A stretch of DNA of 64,000 nucleotides from Metarhizobium sp964253915. GTDB lineage: Bacteria; Pseudomonadota; Alphaproteobacteria; Rhizobiales; Rhizobiaceae. The position numbers were made by a program, and so were the translations under genes. The DNA lies in assembly GCF_964253915.1 (NCBI RefSeq), contig NZ_CAXUSG020000003.1, positions 310,001-374,000 on the forward strand, written 5' to 3'. The notes beneath the pieces were generated by a model. The model made no database searches. It saw only the letters and a list, made by a program, of their open reading frames with translations, and was not told the origin of the DNA. This document shows, one piece after another, positions 61,651-64,000 of the stretch. Positions within the stretch are counted from its first letter, which is position 1. Each line of letters starts with the position of its first letter.

Positions 61651-63267
61651 TCAATGGCGGAAATGCCGCATGCCGGTGAAGACCATGGCGATGCCATGGG
61701 CATCGGCTGCCGCAATCACCTCTTCGTCGCGCATCGAGCCGCCCGGCTGGATGACGGCAGTCGCACCAGCAGCAATCGCTTCCAGCAGACCGTCGGCGAA
61801 GGGCAGGAAGGCTTCGGAGGCCACGGCCGAACCGCGGGTCATCGGTCCGTCCCAGCCGGCAGCCTTGGCCGCATCTTCCGCCTTCAGCGCCGCGATGCGC
61901 ACCGAATCCACCCGGCTCATCTGGCCGGCGCCAATACCGGCCGTCTGGCCGTTCTTGGCATAGACCACGGCATTCGACTTGACGTGTTTGGCAACGGTGA
62001 AGGCGAACTTCATGTCTTCCAGTTCCTGCGCCGTCGGCGCCCGCTTCGTCACCACACGCAGGTCGAGGTCTTCCACCATGCCGTTGTCGCGGGTCTGCAC
62101 CAGCAGGCCGCCGGAGACGGTGCGCGCCGAGAGGCCACGCGAACGCGGGTCGGGCAGGCCACCCGTCACCAGGAGGCGCAGGTTGGGCTTGCGGGCAACG
62201 ATCGCCTTCGCTTCCTCGCTGGCATCAGGCGCAATGATCACTTCGGTGAACAGCTTGATGATGTCTTCCGCGGCGGCGGCATCGAGCGTCTGGTTGAGCG
62301 CGATGATACCGCCAAAAGCCGAAACGCTGTCGCAGGACAAAGCCCGACGATAGGCGTCGAGCAGGCTGGTGCCTGTCGCCACGCCGCAAGGATTGGCGTG
62401 CTTGATGATGGCGCAGGCCGGCGCCTTGTCCGTCGGGAACTCCGATACCAGCTCGAAAGCGGCGTCCGTGTCGTTGATATTGTTGTAGGAAAGCTGCTTA
62501 CCCTGCAGCAGCACGGCCGTCGCCACGCCGGCACGCTTTTCCCCGGTGACGTAGAAACCGGCGCTCTGATGCGGGTTTTCGCCGTAACGCATCTTTTCCT
62601 TCAGCACGCCGCCGATAACGCGGTGACGCGGCATCTCGATATCGAGCGCTTCGGCAAACCAGTTGGAAATCGCCGCATCGTAGGCGGCGGTGCGGGCAAA
62701 AGCCTTGGCGGCCAGCGTCTGGCGGAAGGCATAGGACGTCTGGCCGTCGTCGGAGCGCAGCGCCTGCATGGCGGCGGGATAATCGGCCGGATCGGTCAGG
62801 ATCGTTACATAGGCATGGTTCTTCGCCGAAGCGCGGATCATCGCCGGGCCGCCGATGTCGATGTTTTCCACCGTCGTCGGATAATCGCCGCCGGCGGCGC
62901 GCACGTCCTCGAACGGATAGAGGTTGATAACGACGAGATCGATGGATTCGATGCCGTGTTCCTTCATTGCCGCGACATGCTCGGCATCGTCACGGATAGC
63001 CAGAAGGCCGCCATGGACACGCGGATGCAGCGTCTTGACGCGGCCGTCCATGATTTCCGGGAAACCGGTGAGTTCGGACACATCCGTCACCGGCAAGCCC
63101 TCGGCGGCAATCGCCTTGTGCGTACCCCCGGTCGACAGCAGACGCACACCGTGCGCGATCAGGGTTTGCGCCAGTTCGACGATGCCGGTCTTGTCGGAGA
63201 CGGACAAAAGCGCCGTGCGGATCTTGACCTTGTCAGGGGCGGGGATTTTTTTGGAAACGACAGCCAT
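61651..63267 (-). CDS. purH: Bifunctional AICAR formyltransferase / IMP cyclohydrolase
   Basis: 538 residues. The N-terminal MGS-like cyclohydrolase domain (ALLSVSDKTGIVELAQTL, STGGTHKAI, EIMDGRVKTLHPRVHGG) joins the C-terminal formyltransferase domain with KHANPCGVA and FGGIIALNQ. It catalyses the last two steps of IMP synthesis. ATG 63267 gives the standard start. It lies downstream of the heparinase-family gene on the same strand with a 78-base gap. Confidence 0.97.
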   Translation of the reverse strand: MAVVSKKIPAPDKVKIRTALLSVSDKTGIVELAQTLIAHGVRLLSTGGTHKAIAAEGLPVTDVSELTGFPEIMDGRVKTLHPRVHGGLLAIRDDAEHVAAMKEHGIESIDLVVINLYPFEDVRAAGGDYPTTVENIDIGGPAMIRASAKNHAYVTILTDPADYPAAMQALRSDDGQTSYAFRQTLAAKAFARTAAYDAAISNWFAEALDIEMPRHRVIGGVLKEKMRYGENPHQSAGFYVTGEKRAGVATAVLLQGKQLSYNNINDTDAAFELVSEFPTDKAPACAIIKHANPCGVATGTSLLDAYRRALSCDSVSAFGGIIALNQTLDAAAAEDIIKLFTEVIIAPDASEEAKAIVARKPNLRLLVTGGLPDPRSRGLSARTVSGGLLVQTRDNGMVEDLDLRVVTKRAPTAQELEDMKFAFTVAKHVKSNAVVYAKNGQTAGIGAGQMSRVDSVRIAALKAEDAAKAAGWDGPMTRGSAVASEAFLPFADGLLEAIAAGATAVIQPGGSMRDEEVIAAADAHGIAMVFTGMRHFRH

Positions 63268-63345
63268 GAACGTGCTCCGGATAGCCTGCAGCGGAAATTG
63301 CGATCGAGGGTCGCCTATCACAGCTTGGCGCCGGAGGGAACGAAA

Positions 63346-64000
63346 CTATTTCTGCCGCGCCAGTTCCCAGCGGATTTCCGCCAGGGCGGCGGCGGAAAAG
63401 GCGATTTCCAGCTGTTCGGATTGGCGCACGCCGGAGGAATCGGCAAAAAACACGTCCTCGGCAATCTCGATGACCTGTCCTGGCACCGAAAAGAGCCAGG
63501 TCTCCCCATCCGGAGCGCTCAGCAGAATGCTGTCTTCGCTCTTCGGAACGATGTCGATGGCAGGATGGATGTGAAACCGCAGGACGACATCGCGGGCATC
63601 GTTACCACCTGCGCTGCGGCCCGGCATGGGCAGGAAGCGATCGAAACCCACCAGCCGGGTGCCGTTGGACGCCAGCCGGAACTCGCGTTCATGCAGCACG
63701 CCGAATGGAACGGCATAACCATTATGCGATGCCACGAGGCAATCGCTGCCGTCGGCCGCATCGATCCGCGACACCTCTACCGCCGAGACGCCGGCAACCA
63801 TCACCGGCCCCAAAAATTCCGACTGCGACAGGCGTGACGACGAGGTGTCATTGAGGACCGCTGTCGAATGTGCCGCGGTCGACCGCGACATCTGGCGATA
63901 GGCGTCGGCGGCAAATTTCGGCGCGCCGCAATTGGTGATGAAGCGGTGCCGCCCCGACGACATCTCGAAGGACAGGCACCCGGCATGCGCCAGATGCGAC
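63346..64000 (-). CDS. Heparinase II/III family protein (C-terminal part; 5' end outside window)
   Basis: The frame is open across the window edge: reading in from 64000 gives SHLAHAGCLSFEMSSGRHRFITNCG, then about 190 more residues to the stop. HAGCLSFEMS.GRHRFI matches the conserved beta-sandwich part of the heparinase II/III family found next to purH in alphaproteobacteria. The N-terminal toroid with the catalytic Tyr/His is not in view, so activity cannot be judged. Family members are polysaccharide lyases; substrate unknown. Confidence 0.88.
   Translation of the reverse strand, partial: SHLAHAGCLSFEMSSGRHRFITNCGAPKFAADAYRQMSRSTAAHSTAVLNDTSSSRLSQSEFLGPVMVAGVSAVEVSRIDAADGSDCLVASHNGYAVPFGVLHEREFRLASNGTRLVGFDRFLPMPGRSAGGNDARDVVLRFHIHPAIDIVPKSEDSILLSAPDGETWLFSVPGQVIEIAEDVFFADSSGVRQSEQLEIAFSAAALAEIRWELARQK

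Overview
The window looks like a piece of a Rhizobiaceae-type alphaproteobacterial chromosome (high GC; leuD and leuB separated by a small gap; the obgE-proB-proA-nadD-rsfS-rlmH-envC-ctpA-deacetylase-rppH run; a tandem ABC-type solute uptake repertoire; the imuA-imuB-dnaE2 cassette; a 180 kDa-type NAD-glutamate dehydrogenase). The genus cannot be fixed from sequence alone. I see no insertion sequence, prophage, integrase or CRISPR array, so most of the window is ordinary core chromosome.

1-16943 is the accessory, nutrient-uptake part. On the minus strand an aminotransferase (cut by the window edge), a TetR regulator and a dimethylargininase-like hydrolase form a tight cluster. It is divergent from a polar amino-acid ABC transporter (ATPase, binding protein, two permeases) followed by an M20 amidohydrolase. 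Next come two very small proteins, a PAS-GGDEF-EAL signalling protein, a complete oligopeptide-type ABC transporter (binding protein, two permeases, fused double ATPase) and a CHASE3 histidine kinase overlapping a receiver-only response regulator.

16944-32499 goes from a palindromic intergenic repeat and a DUF4214 exoprotein-like gene to tRNA-Ser(CGA), then to housekeeping genes: rplU-rpmA, two GNAT acetyltransferases, an endonuclease/exonuclease/phosphatase-fold protein on the opposite strand, then the long co-directional block obgE to rppH (ribosome assembly, proline and NAD synthesis, rRNA methylation, cell-wall remodelling, RNA decay).

32518-42700 holds an AraC/VOC convergent pair, the bacterioferritin/ferredoxin pair bfd-bfr with an Irr-box-like palindrome, and the mutasome cassette imuA-imuB-dnaE2 under a clear LexA box (GTTC-N7-GTTC). 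A zincin-like metallopeptidase, a DUF1737 protein, a CitE-like lyase and a small membrane protein follow.

42816-64000 has leuD and leuB, two tandem PAP2 phosphatases, an MHS transporter with a large periplasmic insertion, an FMN reductase, asd, a lytic transglycosylase, a GGDEF protein, a carbonic anhydrase, a pyridoxal kinase, the large glutamate dehydrogenase, a UMF1-type transporter, purH and the C-terminal part of a heparinase II/III protein (cut by the window edge).

The observation I consider most worth following is the leader of asd. Between a good promoter and asd lies a 38-codon reading frame with its own Shine-Dalgarno site. Its last 11 codons include four Lys and five Thr codons and are followed by two hairpins. 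This is what a ribosome-mediated attenuator sensing the end products of the aspartate pathway would look like.
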